From the NCBI GenBank assembly GCA_021561035.1, contig CP067346.1, positions 2,449,001-2,513,000 of the forward strand: DNA of 64,000 nucleotides, read 5' to 3'. Positions 53,002 through 62,915 of the stretch are shown in pieces. The notes under the pieces were generated by a model. It ran no database searches. It was not told the origin of the DNA and worked only from the letters and a program-made list of their open reading frames with translations. Positions within the stretch are counted from its first letter, which is position 1. Every line of letters starts with the position of its first letter. Origin of the DNA: Clostridioides sp. ES-S-0054-01 (GTDB lineage Bacteria > Bacillota > Clostridia > Peptostreptococcales > Peptostreptococcaceae). Made by a program: the position numbers and the translations under genes.

Positions 53002-54300
53002 TTATAGCAAAATTCCTTCTACATATTCGTCTTTTACATCATTTATTTTCACTTTTAATATCTGACCTTGTATATTTTTGTCACTTTCAACAACAACTCT
53101 TATATAGTTTGAAGTTAGTCCTTCATATTTATTGCCTTCTAGATTTTGTTCAAATAAAACATCCAACTCACGACCAATAAATTTATTTGCAAATTTATTA
53201 AAATTTACTTTACTTAAATTTAAAAGTTGTTCACTTCTAAAATGTTTCATTTGAGGGTCGACTTGATTTTCCATAGTTGCAGCTGGAGTTCCTTTTCTTG
53301 GTGAATATTTAAAAATATGCATTTGTGAAAGCTCTATTTCTTTTAAAAACTCATACGTTTTTTTAAATTCTTCATTTGTCTCTCCGGGAAACCCTACTAT
53401 TACATCTGTAGTTATTGCAACATCTGGCATTTTACTTCTCAATCTATCTACAATAGTTTTGTACTCTGAAGTTGTGTATCGTCTATTCATTCTTTTTAGA
53501 GTTTCATCACATCCACTTTGAAGTGATAAATGGTAATGAGGGCAAACTTTATCCATTTTTAAAACTTCATTTACAAATTCATCTGTAAATAAAATTGGTT
53601 CAACAGAGCTAAGTCTAATTCTCTCTATTTCATCTATTTCGTTTATTCGTTTTATTACATCAAGAAGTTTAATATCCTTATCCTTTAAATCTTTTCCATA
53701 AGAAGCAACATGTATTCCTGTTAATACGACCTCTTTATAGCCATTATTAGCCAATTTTTTCACTTCATCGACTATACTATCAATATCTCTACTTCTAACG
53801 CGTCCTCTGGCATAAGGAATGATACAGTAGGTACAAAATCTATCACATCCATCTTGTATTTTCATAAATGCTCTAGTCTTTCCATTAGTTTGGCTAATTT
53901 CTATTTCTTCAAATGCTTTAACCTTCATTATATCATCAACTGTACTAACTTTTTTATTTGCATCTATCTTTCTAATTTCTTCAACAATCTTTCTTCTATC
54001 ATTTGTACCCATTACTAAATTTACTTCTTCTATATCCAAAATTTCTTCTGGTGATACTTGAGAATAGCATCCTACAACGGCTATTATTGCATTTGGATTT
54101 TTCTTTTTAACTCGTCTTATGTATTGACGAGATTTTCTATCACTCATATGAGTAACTGTACATGTATTTATAACGTAAACGTCAGCATATTCTTCACTAT
54201 TAACTTGTTCATAGCCATCTTTTTCAAATAGTTCTAGCATAGCTTCCGTTTCATATTGATTGACTTTACACCCAAGTGTATAAAAAGCTACTTTTTTCAA
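53002..54300 (-). CDS. mtaB: tRNA t6A37 methylthiotransferase MtaB
   Basis: A 432-residue radical-SAM methylthiotransferase converting t6A37 to ms2t6A37 in tRNA. The N-terminal MTTase domain has C11, C47 and C78 for an auxiliary [4Fe-4S] cluster. The radical-SAM motif C152-x3-C156-x2-C159 is in CDRFCTYC, and a C-terminal TRAM-like domain begins at about 370. TTG start at 54300 after GGAGGAG. Next to rsmE and prmA, all modifying the translation apparatus. Confidence 0.95.
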   Translation of the reverse strand: MKKVAFYTLGCKVNQYETEAMLELFEKDGYEQVNSEEYADVYVINTCTVTHMSDRKSRQYIRRVKKKNPNAIIAVVGCYSQVSPEEILDIEEVNLVMGTNDRRKIVEEIRKIDANKKVSTVDDIMKVKAFEEIEISQTNGKTRAFMKIQDGCDRFCTYCIIPYARGRVRSRDIDSIVDEVKKLANNGYKEVVLTGIHVASYGKDLKDKDIKLLDVIKRINEIDEIERIRLSSVEPILFTDEFVNEVLKMDKVCPHYHLSLQSGCDETLKRMNRRYTTSEYKTIVDRLRSKMPDVAITTDVIVGFPGETNEEFKKTYEFLKEIELSQMHIFKYSPRKGTPAATMENQVDPQMKHFRSEQLLNLSKVNFNKFANKFIGRELDVLFEQNLEGNKYEGLTSNYIRVVVESDKNIQGQILKVKINDVKDEYVEGILL

Positions 54301-54301
54301 T

Positions 54302-55060
54302 TTATTTTTCTCCTCCTAAATCACTTAGCTCATACAAAGCTATTGTTGATGCTACAACAGAAGCTGTCTCAGTTCTTAATATCCTAGGCCCTAATGATAC
54401 AACACTACAATTATTTTTTTGTACTTGTTCTATTTCTTCTTCAGAAAATCCACCTTCTGGACCTATAAAAATTCCAATGCTATCTATACTAGAATCACAT
54501 TTTCTAAGTGTATGTTTTATTGAAACGGTTCTTTCATTTTCATAAGGGCAAATATTTGTATTATTTTTTTTCATATCTTCTAAAGCTTCTTTAAAACTTA
54601 AAACACCTCTTAGTTTTGGTATCTTACCTCTTTTACTTTGCTTTGCTGCTTCATAAATTATTCTTTCCCAACGTTCAAATTTTTTATCTTCTTTCTTATC
54701 ATCAACTTTAGCGACACTTCTCTTAGTTTGAACTAATATTATTTCTTCTACACCCACTTCAGTTAATTTTTGAAGTATCATCTCCATTTTTGGAGCTTTT
54801 GGAAGTCCCTGATATAGTCTTATTTTAAGTTTTGATTCTCTATTTATATCAACTTTTTCTAAAATATTTAAATTAACTATACTCTTATCTATATTCATTA
54901 TCTCACAAATATACTCATTATTATTCTTGTCACATATCTCAAGTTTTTCACCTGGCTTGCATCTTAAAACCTTTGAAATGTGTTTTACATCTTCACCTTC
55001 TATAGTGCAAGTTCTATCTTGTAGATTTATATTATTTTTTTCAACAAAAAATCTATCCAT
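54302..55060 (-). CDS. rsmE: 16S rRNA m3U1498 methyltransferase RsmE
   Basis: A 252-residue SPOUT-fold methyltransferase with an N-terminal PUA-like domain (HISKVLRCKPGEKLEICD). The knot region is IGIFIGPEGGFSEEEIEQ and VSLGPRILRTETASVVA. It methylates U1498 of 16S rRNA. One base separates its stop from the start of mtaB. Confidence 0.96.
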   Translation of the reverse strand: MDRFFVEKNNINLQDRTCTIEGEDVKHISKVLRCKPGEKLEICDKNNNEYICEIMNIDKSIVNLNILEKVDINRESKLKIRLYQGLPKAPKMEMILQKLTEVGVEEIILVQTKRSVAKVDDKKEDKKFERWERIIYEAAKQSKRGKIPKLRGVLSFKEALEDMKKNNTNICPYENERTVSIKHTLRKCDSSIDSIGIFIGPEGGFSEEEIEQVQKNNCSVVSLGPRILRTETASVVASTIALYELSDLGGEK

Positions 55061-55078
55061 TATACGTCACCATATCCC

Positions 55079-56026
55079 CTATCTTTTAAGCTTAGAAACT
55101 ATTGCTGACCATTCACCTAATTTTTGAACTTCAACTATTTCAAATCCATTTTCAATTAAGCTATCTTTAACTTCCTCTACTTTATCCAAAATTATACCTG
55201 AAGATATGAATATAGCATCTTCTTTCATAAAGTTTTGCACATCATTTGCAAGTATCTTTATTATATCAGCTATTATATTTGCAACTATTATATCAGCTTT
55301 ATCTTTTATTACATCGGTTAAATTACCATGCATTACAGATACATTTTTTTCAACTTTATTTTCAAGAACATTTTCTTTTGCAACTTTTACTGCCACTTCA
55401 TCTAAATCTACAGCTACAACTTCTTTTGCTCCTAATTTAGCTGCTGCTATTGCAAGAATTCCACTACCACAACCAATATCAAATACTTTAGAATCTTTAT
55501 TCACATACTTTTCTAATTCTCTAATGCACATACTAGTAGTCTCATGTGTCCCTGTACCAAATGCCATTCCAGGGTCAAGCTCTATGATTAAATCTCCCTC
55601 TTGCATAGTATAATCTTCCCATGTAGGTTTTACTACTACCCTTTGTCCCACTTTTGTTGGTTTGTAGTATGCCTTCCATGCATTTGCCCAATCAGCTTCA
55701 TTTACTTGGTCTAGTGATACACTTCCTTCACCTATATCTATACCAAAATCTTTTAACCCTAAAACTTTTTGCTTTATTATTTCGACAAATTCCATCACAT
55801 TTTTTTCTTCTGAAACATAAGTTTTTATAAGTACGTCGTCTTCCTCATTCTTTTTAAATACTTCTTCTTCAACATAATCCCAATCTAGTTCATTTTTCTT
55901 TTGAAATAAAAAGTCTTTTGGGTCTTCTATTACAGCCCCACCAGCTCCTTGTTCATATAGTATATTTGTTATAGGCTCAACTGCTTCTGTTGTTGTTTTT
56001 ATAGTTACTTCTATCCAATTATTCAT
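55079..56026 (-). CDS. prmA: Ribosomal protein L11 methyltransferase PrmA
   Basis: A 315-residue SAM-dependent protein methyltransferase. The N-terminal L11-recognition domain is about 1-100. The SAM-binding motif is VFDIGCGSGILAIAAAKLGAKEVVAVDLD (about 180-208), and DIIVANIIADII corresponds to post-motif. GTGTHETT is the family signature. Its promoter is likely at about 56077 (TATAAT on the minus strand). It normally follows dnaJ, but here the upstream neighbour is the cas operon. Confidence 0.95.
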   Translation of the reverse strand: MNNWIEVTIKTTTEAVEPITNILYEQGAGGAVIEDPKDFLFQKKNELDWDYVEEEVFKKNEEDDVLIKTYVSEEKNVMEFVEIIKQKVLGLKDFGIDIGEGSVSLDQVNEADWANAWKAYYKPTKVGQRVVVKPTWEDYTMQEGDLIIELDPGMAFGTGTHETTSMCIRELEKYVNKDSKVFDIGCGSGILAIAAAKLGAKEVVAVDLDEVAVKVAKENVLENKVEKNVSVMHGNLTDVIKDKADIIVANIIADIIKILANDVQNFMKEDAIFISSGIILDKVEEVKDSLIENGFEIVEVQKLGEWSAIVSKLKR

Positions 56027-56336
56027 AAGTTTACCTCTCTTCTTTATAGTAATATTCCTATTTTTCCATAACTTTTATTATATCATAAATATAATATTTT
56101 ATTGTTTTATATTATTGGTTTTAAACTTCCTGATTATTATGAAGAATTAGAATTCTATTCATAATTTAAAATCCACTTAGTTAATCTTAAACATCAAATT
56201 TATTATCTATTAGACACATTGGAAACACTCTATATCACAGCTTATTTTTCTTTTTAAAAGATAGTTTTTGCAGTGAGCCTACAGTAGTGTCTTTTGTATT
56301 TTCAAGGTCTAAAGGCATATTATATTAAACATATGC
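56027..56336. other. Gap between cas3 and prmA
   Basis: 310 bases. It holds a -10 (TATAAT, 56082-56077 on the minus strand) for prmA, with no clear -35. No convincing terminator for the cas operon is seen; a weak AAAAGA...TCTTTT pairing lies at about 56255-56300. The 11-mer AGCCTACAGTA occurs here (about 56275) and again within the cas3 end. Confidence 0.4.
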
Positions 56337-58733
56337 TCACTTTAAAATTAAGCCTACAGTATTATTATAATCAAACTTTCTACTAGATTTTAGTACCATG
56401 TATCCTTCTACTTTGCTTATTAAGCCATAATAATATAATCTATTAAATATAAATTTTGATACTTGAATAGAATCCTGCTGTAAATCTCTATCTTCCTTAT
56501 AAAAATCTTCTTCCAGAATAATTTTATAACTAACATCAACATCTCTAAAAATTTTAACTGCTTCCTTCTTACTATCAACAATATTTTTGTAAGGCTCAAA
56601 ATTGAAAATTAAATCCAATCCATCAAAAACTTCTTTATTTATGCCATAAATATTTTTAATTTCTTTATCACAACTTATAAAATTCTCTTCAAAATATTTT
56701 TTAACTACACTATTATCATAGTAATCATCTAAAATAGTTTTTCTAATTCCCATTGTAAAAATAGAGTTAGTTTTTAATATGTCCTTTAAGATGTTTTTAG
56801 TTGTGTTTTTAAGTTTGTTATCATAAATCTTATCTTCACTAGGTAGAATATAAAAATTTCCATATTCATATTTATTATTTCTATTGCATCTACCCATTCT
56901 TTGTATCAAGCTATCCATAGTTGCTAAATCACTTATTATTGTATTGAAATCCAAATCCAAAGATATTTCTACTGATTGAGTTGATATCCAAATATCACCC
57001 TCACCATTTAATATTTTACTATATTTATCTCTTTTATCTTTGAATTTAAATCTACTATGTAAAACATCTATATCTACACCACTATACTTATCTGATAAAT
57101 TTTCTTTTAAAAACTCATACGTTCTATTCACTGAATCAATAGTATTCTTTATTATAAGAATTTTTTGTTTATTTTCTAAAGCACCTTCAACTATTGACTT
57201 GATTTCTTTTTCCTTTATAAAAGAAACCTTTACATTTTTACCTTCATAAACCTCTTCTTCCTTGTTACTTTCAATAAAAACTATTTCTCCTTTATCAGTA
57301 ACATTTTCATTACATTCTTCTTGAAAAATAATTCCCTTATTTATCATTTGCTCTTTATATGAATTTGGAAGTGTGGCTGTCATTAAGTGAAAATCAACAT
57401 CTAAGTATTTGCATGCAAATTGCATAAAATATATCAAAATCAAAAACATCTTAGGTTCTAATAAATGTACTTCATCAACAGTTATAGATGCATTTTTTAC
57501 AGCTGCAAATATTTTTTCATATCCTGGAAATTTAAACATACTAAGCAATAACTGGTCAACTGTTGCAATTACACAAGGTTTACAAAAATTTATACTCAAA
57601 TCTATATCCCTTAATGTCAATACAAAATCATGTTCTCCATTATCTTCATTCTCTGAATATAAATTTATATCTCCATGAAGTAATCCAATGTAATCATTAC
57701 TATTTCTTGCATCTAAATCATTTTTATTTTGAAAAATATTTTTTCTATAAAAACTTTCTGCTGATATTTTATTTGGTACTAAAAAGAATTTTCTTTTAAA
57801 AGTCTTTCTATAATCTGCAGCTGTTTTTCCTGAACCTGTAAATGCAACAGTCAGAACATTTCTTCCAGAAAGTTCTCGTAGTCTTTTTTGTATAGGGTTA
57901 AATTCTATATTATTTTTGTCTAAATTATCATGACTCTTATATATCTCAGTTAGAATCATTTCATCAACTTCTTCATTAGTAAAATCGTTATAAAATTTTA
58001 TACCTTTCTGTCTACTTGATGCACTATGGTCTATTAAGTTCAGCATCCCTTTATATAAAATATACTTAAACTTTCTATAATTTAAAATTGAATCTTCTAT
58101 TTGACCATTGTTATAATCACTGTCTATAACCATACTTTCACTTAATTTATCTATGTAATCATAATCCAATACATCTTCACTAAATTTAAAATCTACATCT
58201 AAAATGTCCTTTATATAAATCTCTATATCTTTCAGATTAAACTCTTCTTTTTCTAAAATGCCTTTTTCAATATAATCATAAATTTCTTCTTGAACTTTAC
58301 TAGTACTTAACCTCATATAATCTTCATAGTTTCCATGATGTAACATTATACTTTTATATATATATAACTTATCTTCTTCTGACAAGTTCATTTTTTCTAA
58401 TATATCTCTTAAAAATGCTCCAGATAATATATTGTGTCTTGCTATCTTTTTTAAAGATTTTTTGTCAGACTCTAATTTTTTCCTCTCTTTTTCTGAACAA
58501 CTAGACGATATTTTATTATTAATCTCCATTTTTTGTTGCATAATTGAATTAATTTTTCCTAAATCGTGCAAAGCACAACATATTTTCAGTATCTCTATAT
58601 CTTTATTTGAATATAAATTTAGCTCTAATATAGATTCTAATACTTCAAATAAATCCTTAATATGTTCAACTAATGTTTGTTCTTGTTGATTAGTTCTTAA
58701 ATTGTATGACTTAGCTAATATTTCTTTTTGCAT
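56337..58733 (-). CDS. cas3: CRISPR-associated helicase-nuclease Cas3 (HD + DExH)
   Basis: A 798-residue Cas3, the nuclease-helicase recruited by Cascade to degrade target DNA. The N-terminal HD nuclease domain has H24, H56-D57 in LHDLGK, H100, H132-H133 in LHHGNY and D235. The helicase domain has Walker A GSGKTA (K303), DEVH at 420-423, a TATLP motif, and QRMGRCNRN near 620. All catalytic residues are present, so it should be active. ATG 58733 follows AGGTG. Last gene of the operon, as in several type I-B loci. Confidence 0.93.
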   Translation of the reverse strand: MQKEILAKSYNLRTNQQEQTLVEHIKDLFEVLESILELNLYSNKDIEILKICCALHDLGKINSIMQQKMEINNKISSSCSEKERKKLESDKKSLKKIARHNILSGAFLRDILEKMNLSEEDKLYIYKSIMLHHGNYEDYMRLSTSKVQEEIYDYIEKGILEKEEFNLKDIEIYIKDILDVDFKFSEDVLDYDYIDKLSESMVIDSDYNNGQIEDSILNYRKFKYILYKGMLNLIDHSASSRQKGIKFYNDFTNEEVDEMILTEIYKSHDNLDKNNIEFNPIQKRLRELSGRNVLTVAFTGSGKTAADYRKTFKRKFFLVPNKISAESFYRKNIFQNKNDLDARNSNDYIGLLHGDINLYSENEDNGEHDFVLTLRDIDLSINFCKPCVIATVDQLLLSMFKFPGYEKIFAAVKNASITVDEVHLLEPKMFLILIYFMQFACKYLDVDFHLMTATLPNSYKEQMINKGIIFQEECNENVTDKGEIVFIESNKEEEVYEGKNVKVSFIKEKEIKSIVEGALENKQKILIIKNTIDSVNRTYEFLKENLSDKYSGVDIDVLHSRFKFKDKRDKYSKILNGEGDIWISTQSVEISLDLDFNTIISDLATMDSLIQRMGRCNRNNKYEYGNFYILPSEDKIYDNKLKNTTKNILKDILKTNSIFTMGIRKTILDDYYDNSVVKKYFEENFISCDKEIKNIYGINKEVFDGLDLIFNFEPYKNIVDSKKEAVKIFRDVDVSYKIILEEDFYKEDRDLQQDSIQVSKFIFNRLYYYGLISKVEGYMVLKSSRKFDYNNTVGLILK

Positions 58734-58759
58734 GATAAACACCTATCTTTCAAAATAAT

Positions 58760-59557
58760 TTAAAGCCATGTAAAAACTTCTTTTGTATCAATACACACAT
58801 TTACCTTAATATTTTTAGGATATATACCATCATTATCAACATATATATAATGGCAAAACTCATAAACTCTATCATCTCTATTTGCTTCTAAATCTTTATA
58901 TTTATGAGGTAATGCAATCAATAAACCTTGATTTATTATAGTCTCGACATTATCTTTATCTCTTAAGTCAACTCTTACATATGTATTCTTTAATTTTATA
59001 TTTTCTTTTATAGCATCACGAGTATTCATAGGTATAACCTCTTTTAACTCAACTTCTTTCACAAAACACCCTTTTTCACTTGGTATTACAAAATCTTCTT
59101 TTCTTCCTAAATTTGCATATTTACATGGGCTTTCAAGCTTTTTTCTAATAAATTCAAGTTCTTTATCATCCTTGCAAGAAATAAATATAGTCAGTTCTAC
59201 TTGTTTAAGAACTTCATAGTTTAATATGCTATTTTGAGCTTTATGCTCTTTATAGTAATCATAGTAGTTTCCTTGAAGCAAAAACTTTTCTTTATCTTTG
59301 CCTTTTCTCATATTTGTATATTCATTCCAAAAATCAATGTTCTCTCCTCTTGAAAATTCTAGTTCTCTATGGTGATATGTTCCAATTATTCCTATATCTA
59401 TATCGAAGTTTAATCTTCTATCACATAAATATGTTATCATTCCCATTATTGTCGTTTTAGATGGTAAATTTAAAGTACTTATATATTCATTTTGAAATAC
59501 TTTTGGGTCTCTATAATGAGCAGTTGGTTGCTTAAGTTTACATTGTAATACTTTCAT
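58760..59557 (-). CDS. cas5: CRISPR-associated Cas5 (type I-B)
   Basis: A 265-residue Cas5 RAMP subunit. The N-terminal half has LPSKTTIMGMITYL, the family motif that caps the 5' handle of the crRNA in Cascade. The end VCIDTKEVFTWL is typical of the tail. Strong GGAGG site. It stands between cas7 and cas3 in the standard order. Confidence 0.88.
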   Translation of the reverse strand: MKVLQCKLKQPTAHYRDPKVFQNEYISTLNLPSKTTIMGMITYLCDRRLNFDIDIGIIGTYHHRELEFSRGENIDFWNEYTNMRKGKDKEKFLLQGNYYDYYKEHKAQNSILNYEVLKQVELTIFISCKDDKELEFIRKKLESPCKYANLGRKEDFVIPSEKGCFVKEVELKEVIPMNTRDAIKENIKLKNTYVRVDLRDKDNVETIINQGLLIALPHKYKDLEANRDDRVYEFCHYIYVDNDGIYPKNIKVNVCIDTKEVFTWL

Positions 59558-59571
59558 AGTTTAAAAACCTC

Positions 59572-60585
59572 CTACTCTTTTAAATACCACATGTTATCTT
59601 CTCCAATTTCCAATCTATCTGCTAGATTTTTAATCTCTTTTACAGGATATTTACTTAAATTAAACTTATTTAATTCCTTTTTATTTGAAATTTTTAACCT
59701 ATCATTGATAGCAAGTATTGTATTACTTTCTTCAAGGCTATAACTCTCTATAGTTTCTATAACTCCATCTAAATTTATCTCCCCACTATCAGCATTATAA
59801 TCTACATCATCCCAAAAAAATGGTACAACTTTATCAAAAGCTCCACCCATTACTGCAAGTGGTTTTAATAGTACTGATGAATGTTTTATATTTCTTGTAA
59901 ACACAGTAATTACATCCAGTATATCTTTTACTGCTTTTTCTCTTAAGTCTTTGCTCATAAATTTTCTTTCTTCTGGCAAAAGTAACTTTCCATCTTCTAC
60001 TTCTACTACTCCTATTCTATCAAGCTCCAATGTTATTGTATAAACGTAGTAATCAGATAAAGTCTCTTCTATTGCCAATGCTTGTGTTGTTGGAAAATTT
60101 TCATCTCTAGGTACTTCATTTTCTTCCTTCTCATCATAATATTTTCTACCAAATTCACTACTTAAAAAGCCTCTATTTGTTATTAACTGTGTTGAACCTC
60201 TATATGGATTTAATGACCTAAAAGGTATTATTCTAAGTGGAGAAGCTTTACTTATAGAACCTTTATCTTTAAGTGGTATTAAATAACCAAATACATCAGT
60301 CTCTAATCCATTTTCATCTACACATCCTACATTTTTCTTAATAGATGGATATACATTTCCTTTTTTCCCAAAAATAATATTACTTAAATTCCAACCATAT
60401 TCTTGATGGAGCATTCTTCTTAAGTCATATGTTATTGTAGCTATACTAGTTTTTGCATGTACTTTATCTCTATATTGTTCTTTTTTTATTGGTGTATAAT
60501 TTCCATACCCTTGGTCATACGAAAGTGGAACTGGGCTTTCTGTCAATATAGTTAATGTTACTCCTTTTACTCTCTTTTCATTCAT
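59572..60585 (-). CDS. cas7: CRISPR-associated Cas7 (type I-B, Cst2/DevR family)
   Basis: A 337-residue Cas7 backbone subunit that coats the crRNA spacer. Family marks: VKGVTLTILTESPVPLSYDQGYGNYTPIKK at the N-terminus and PLAVMGGAFDKVVPFFWDDV. The Cst2/DevR group is characteristic of type I-B (Tneap) systems. GGGGGA precedes the ATG; 14 bases separate it from cas5. Confidence 0.9.
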   Translation of the reverse strand: MNEKRVKGVTLTILTESPVPLSYDQGYGNYTPIKKEQYRDKVHAKTSIATITYDLRRMLHQEYGWNLSNIIFGKKGNVYPSIKKNVGCVDENGLETDVFGYLIPLKDKGSISKASPLRIIPFRSLNPYRGSTQLITNRGFLSSEFGRKYYDEKEENEVPRDENFPTTQALAIEETLSDYYVYTITLELDRIGVVEVEDGKLLLPEERKFMSKDLREKAVKDILDVITVFTRNIKHSSVLLKPLAVMGGAFDKVVPFFWDDVDYNADSGEINLDGVIETIESYSLEESNTILAINDRLKISNKKELNKFNLSKYPVKEIKNLADRLEIGEDNMWYLKE

Positions 60586-60604
60586 TTTAAATTTTCCCCC
60601 TTTT

Positions 60605-62071
60605 TTATTTCATGATTTCTTGAATAAATAGACCTACATTTGTATTTAATTCTAATTCAGAACTCTGCATTAGACCTTCTACAAACCCTTCTCCTATTAA
60701 GATTCCATTAGAAACTAACACATGCATTATAGTTTGAAATAGCTGAGTTCTATCATTAGACTTAAGTAGTTGAATCACTTTCATAGAAAAATTTTTTCTT
60801 CTGGATTCATCTGTCATTTTATTAAATAAGTCTTTACCTACCCTTGAATATATTAAATTACCTTCCATATAGTTTTTCATTTTATACTCCTCCTCCCCAT
60901 TTACAATCCAACACAATTTTATATATAAACCGATATTATATGAGCTAGATACAAAATCCATTTCTCGAGAAGTTCCAGTTGATTGCTTTAAAACACTTAT
61001 ATTATCAAGTAATAATTCTTTTAAATTTGATAAATTTCCATTATCAATCATTTTTTTACCCAAATTTTTAGTATTACCTGGCTCTCTTGAGAAATTATAA
61101 TTATCTATAATATCTATAAGTTCAATTTTTTTTAATAATTCTTTATACTCTATAATAGAGTCAAACTTTAGAATTATACCTTTATTCGTATCAATATCAA
61201 ACCTATATAGTCTAATTGAACTTATTTTTTCATGCAAAAGTTTTTTATAAAATGATTTATCTGAATACATTTTTCTTTTAAGCATTATCTTATGATTTAA
61301 AAATGCTAATTCTCTTAAATCATTCGTATATGCAAAAACCATTGGTCTTTTTAAATTTATATATAAAATACACATTAAGTTGAAAAATTCACACTCAAAA
61401 CAAATATTACTTTCAACTTGTCCACTTCTTTTAAAGCCTGATTTTTCTGCACCTCTAAATAAAAAGTTATACTTAGAGTCTTTTCGTTCTCTTAAATCAA
61501 TATCTAGTTTTGTTGTTTTATTTATATTACAAACATTACATACACTATCTTTTTCTTCATATTGTGTCAAATCAATTTTATTTATTTCTATATTTGATTT
61601 GATTACAGTATCGACTATTTTTTTTACATTTGTTTCCATGTTTTCTAAACTCGTGTTTAATCCATATTTACCACTATTTCTAACATATGGAAATCTTCTG
61701 TTTTTAAAATCTTTTTTAATACCTTCCTTTTGTTTCTCAGTTGCAGAAGCTTTATCTAATTCCTCAATAAAATTTACATACGTCAAATTATCTATATTAT
61801 TAAATATTTTTTCTAAAGTTTCCTTTTTTCCATTTTTAAATACCTTAAAAAGTTGATTTTCTAATATATAATCAGATATATACTTAGGGTCTATATATTC
61901 TGCAGATTCTAAAGATAAATAATTTCTATTTAACTCACAAGTAAATTTTAGCTTATAATCATTTTTTTCTAGTTCGTTTTTTAAATCCATTAGTAATTCA
62001 TAAAAGTAAACAATGCCAATATCTCTTACAATATCACCTGATCTATAAAATTTAGCTTTTATTGCTCTCAC
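60605..62071 (-). CDS. cas8b: CRISPR-associated Cas8 large subunit (type I-B, CXXC-CXXC)
   Basis: A 488-residue large subunit of the CXXC-CXXC type (Cst1-like). Two pairs, C178-x-x-C181 and C224-x-x-C227, probably bind zinc. Cas8 recognises the PAM and recruits Cas3. The rest is helical and poorly conserved. The GTG at 62071 is the nearest start, but GAGGTG also looks like the ribosome binding site for an ATA a few codons later, so the exact start is uncertain. Four bases from the end of cas6. Confidence 0.85.
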   Translation of the reverse strand: MRAIKAKFYRSGDIVRDIGIVYFYELLMDLKNELEKNDYKLKFTCELNRNYLSLESAEYIDPKYISDYILENQLFKVFKNGKKETLEKIFNNIDNLTYVNFIEELDKASATEKQKEGIKKDFKNRRFPYVRNSGKYGLNTSLENMETNVKKIVDTVIKSNIEINKIDLTQYEEKDSVCNVCNINKTTKLDIDLRERKDSKYNFLFRGAEKSGFKRSGQVESNICFECEFFNLMCILYINLKRPMVFAYTNDLRELAFLNHKIMLKRKMYSDKSFYKKLLHEKISSIRLYRFDIDTNKGIILKFDSIIEYKELLKKIELIDIIDNYNFSREPGNTKNLGKKMIDNGNLSNLKELLLDNISVLKQSTGTSREMDFVSSSYNIGLYIKLCWIVNGEEEYKMKNYMEGNLIYSRVGKDLFNKMTDESRRKNFSMKVIQLLKSNDRTQLFQTIMHVLVSNGILIGEGFVEGLMQSSELELNTNVGLFIQEIMK

Positions 62072-62075
62072 CTCG

Positions 62076-62813
62076 CTACTTTAATATATCAACCATTCCT
62101 GCATTTTCCGTCCTTCTATATCCAATCCCCATTTTATACAGTGCATTTAAATCTTTTACATCTCCTTTTAAAAAAAATGTTCCTGAATAAGCGTTTATAT
62201 AGTAATATTCTCTTTCTTTAAATCCACGAATCTTTTCTTTTAAAACTCTTTTTTTAAAGTTAAGAGGTATAAATTCTAGTGGCTTTATAAGCCCTCTACC
62301 TCTTATACTCTCCAGAGTTAGATTAGCTATATAGTTTAAACATTCTATATAGTTTGAATCTTCTACATCTAAATATTTACCTTCTTTATTTTTAATTATT
62401 ATAGGAGACATAGTTTTAAATATAGCACCATTTTCTTTTATCTCGTGTTCTTTATGTATTTTTATATTTTTTATTTTAAATCTATAGCCCTTATATTCTA
62501 GCTCCTTAACTTTTAAAATTCCATTGTATAAGTTACTGAACATAGAATAATTATAAAAACTTATATTAAATATTATATCTCCATCAACAAGTAACTCATT
62601 TTTGCTCCTTATAAGATTTGGTATGTAAATGGCTGTATTTATATCCTTTATTTGCTTATTGTTTTTTCCTTCTTCCCCATAGTTAAATATGCTTTTAGCA
62701 AAATCTTTGTTTTCTGCATTTAGAATATTTTTTATAAAGGAAACTGACAACATTGAATTTTCATTTGGAAATTTGCCATTACATGATTCCATAAAAATTG
62801 AAATTCTACTCAT
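62076..62813 (-). CDS. cas6: CRISPR-associated endoribonuclease Cas6
   Basis: A 245-residue Cas6 that cuts pre-crRNA within repeats. The C-terminal glycine-rich loop is at 229-239 (GIGYRRTENAG), the hallmark of the RAMP fold; the catalytic residue cannot be chosen with certainty, though several histidines (H120, H123) are present. First gene of the operon. GTAGGAGGTGA lies upstream of the ATG. No repeat array lies within this window for it to process. Confidence 0.88.
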   Translation of the reverse strand: MSRISIFMESCNGKFPNENSMLSVSFIKNILNAENKDFAKSIFNYGEEGKNNKQIKDINTAIYIPNLIRSKNELLVDGDIIFNISFYNYSMFSNLYNGILKVKELEYKGYRFKIKNIKIHKEHEIKENGAIFKTMSPIIIKNKEGKYLDVEDSNYIECLNYIANLTLESIRGRGLIKPLEFIPLNFKKRVLKEKIRGFKEREYYYINAYSGTFFLKGDVKDLNALYKMGIGYRRTENAGMVDILK

Positions 62814-62860
62814 GCCTTCACCTCCTACCTTCTAGTATAATTCATTATTCTCTGTTTGTA

Positions 62861-62904
62861 ATATAAAAAATTCATAAATATATGTATCTATGAATTTTTT
62901 ATAT
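62861..62904. terminator. Perfect 16-bp terminator hairpin upstream of cas6
   Basis: ATATAAAAAATTCATA (62861-62876) pairs perfectly with 62889-62904 around a 12-base loop, with internal A6/T6. It lies 47 bases before cas6 and 12 bases after the small ORF. Transcripts entering from upstream would mostly stop here, leaving little room for a separate cas promoter. Confidence 0.85.
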
Positions 62905-62915
62905 TTATAAGATAG

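Noticed and set aside
56275..56360. Direct repeat AGCCTACAGTA near the end of cas3
   Set aside because: Two copies of an 11-mer are too little to argue for a target-site duplication, and no element lies between them.
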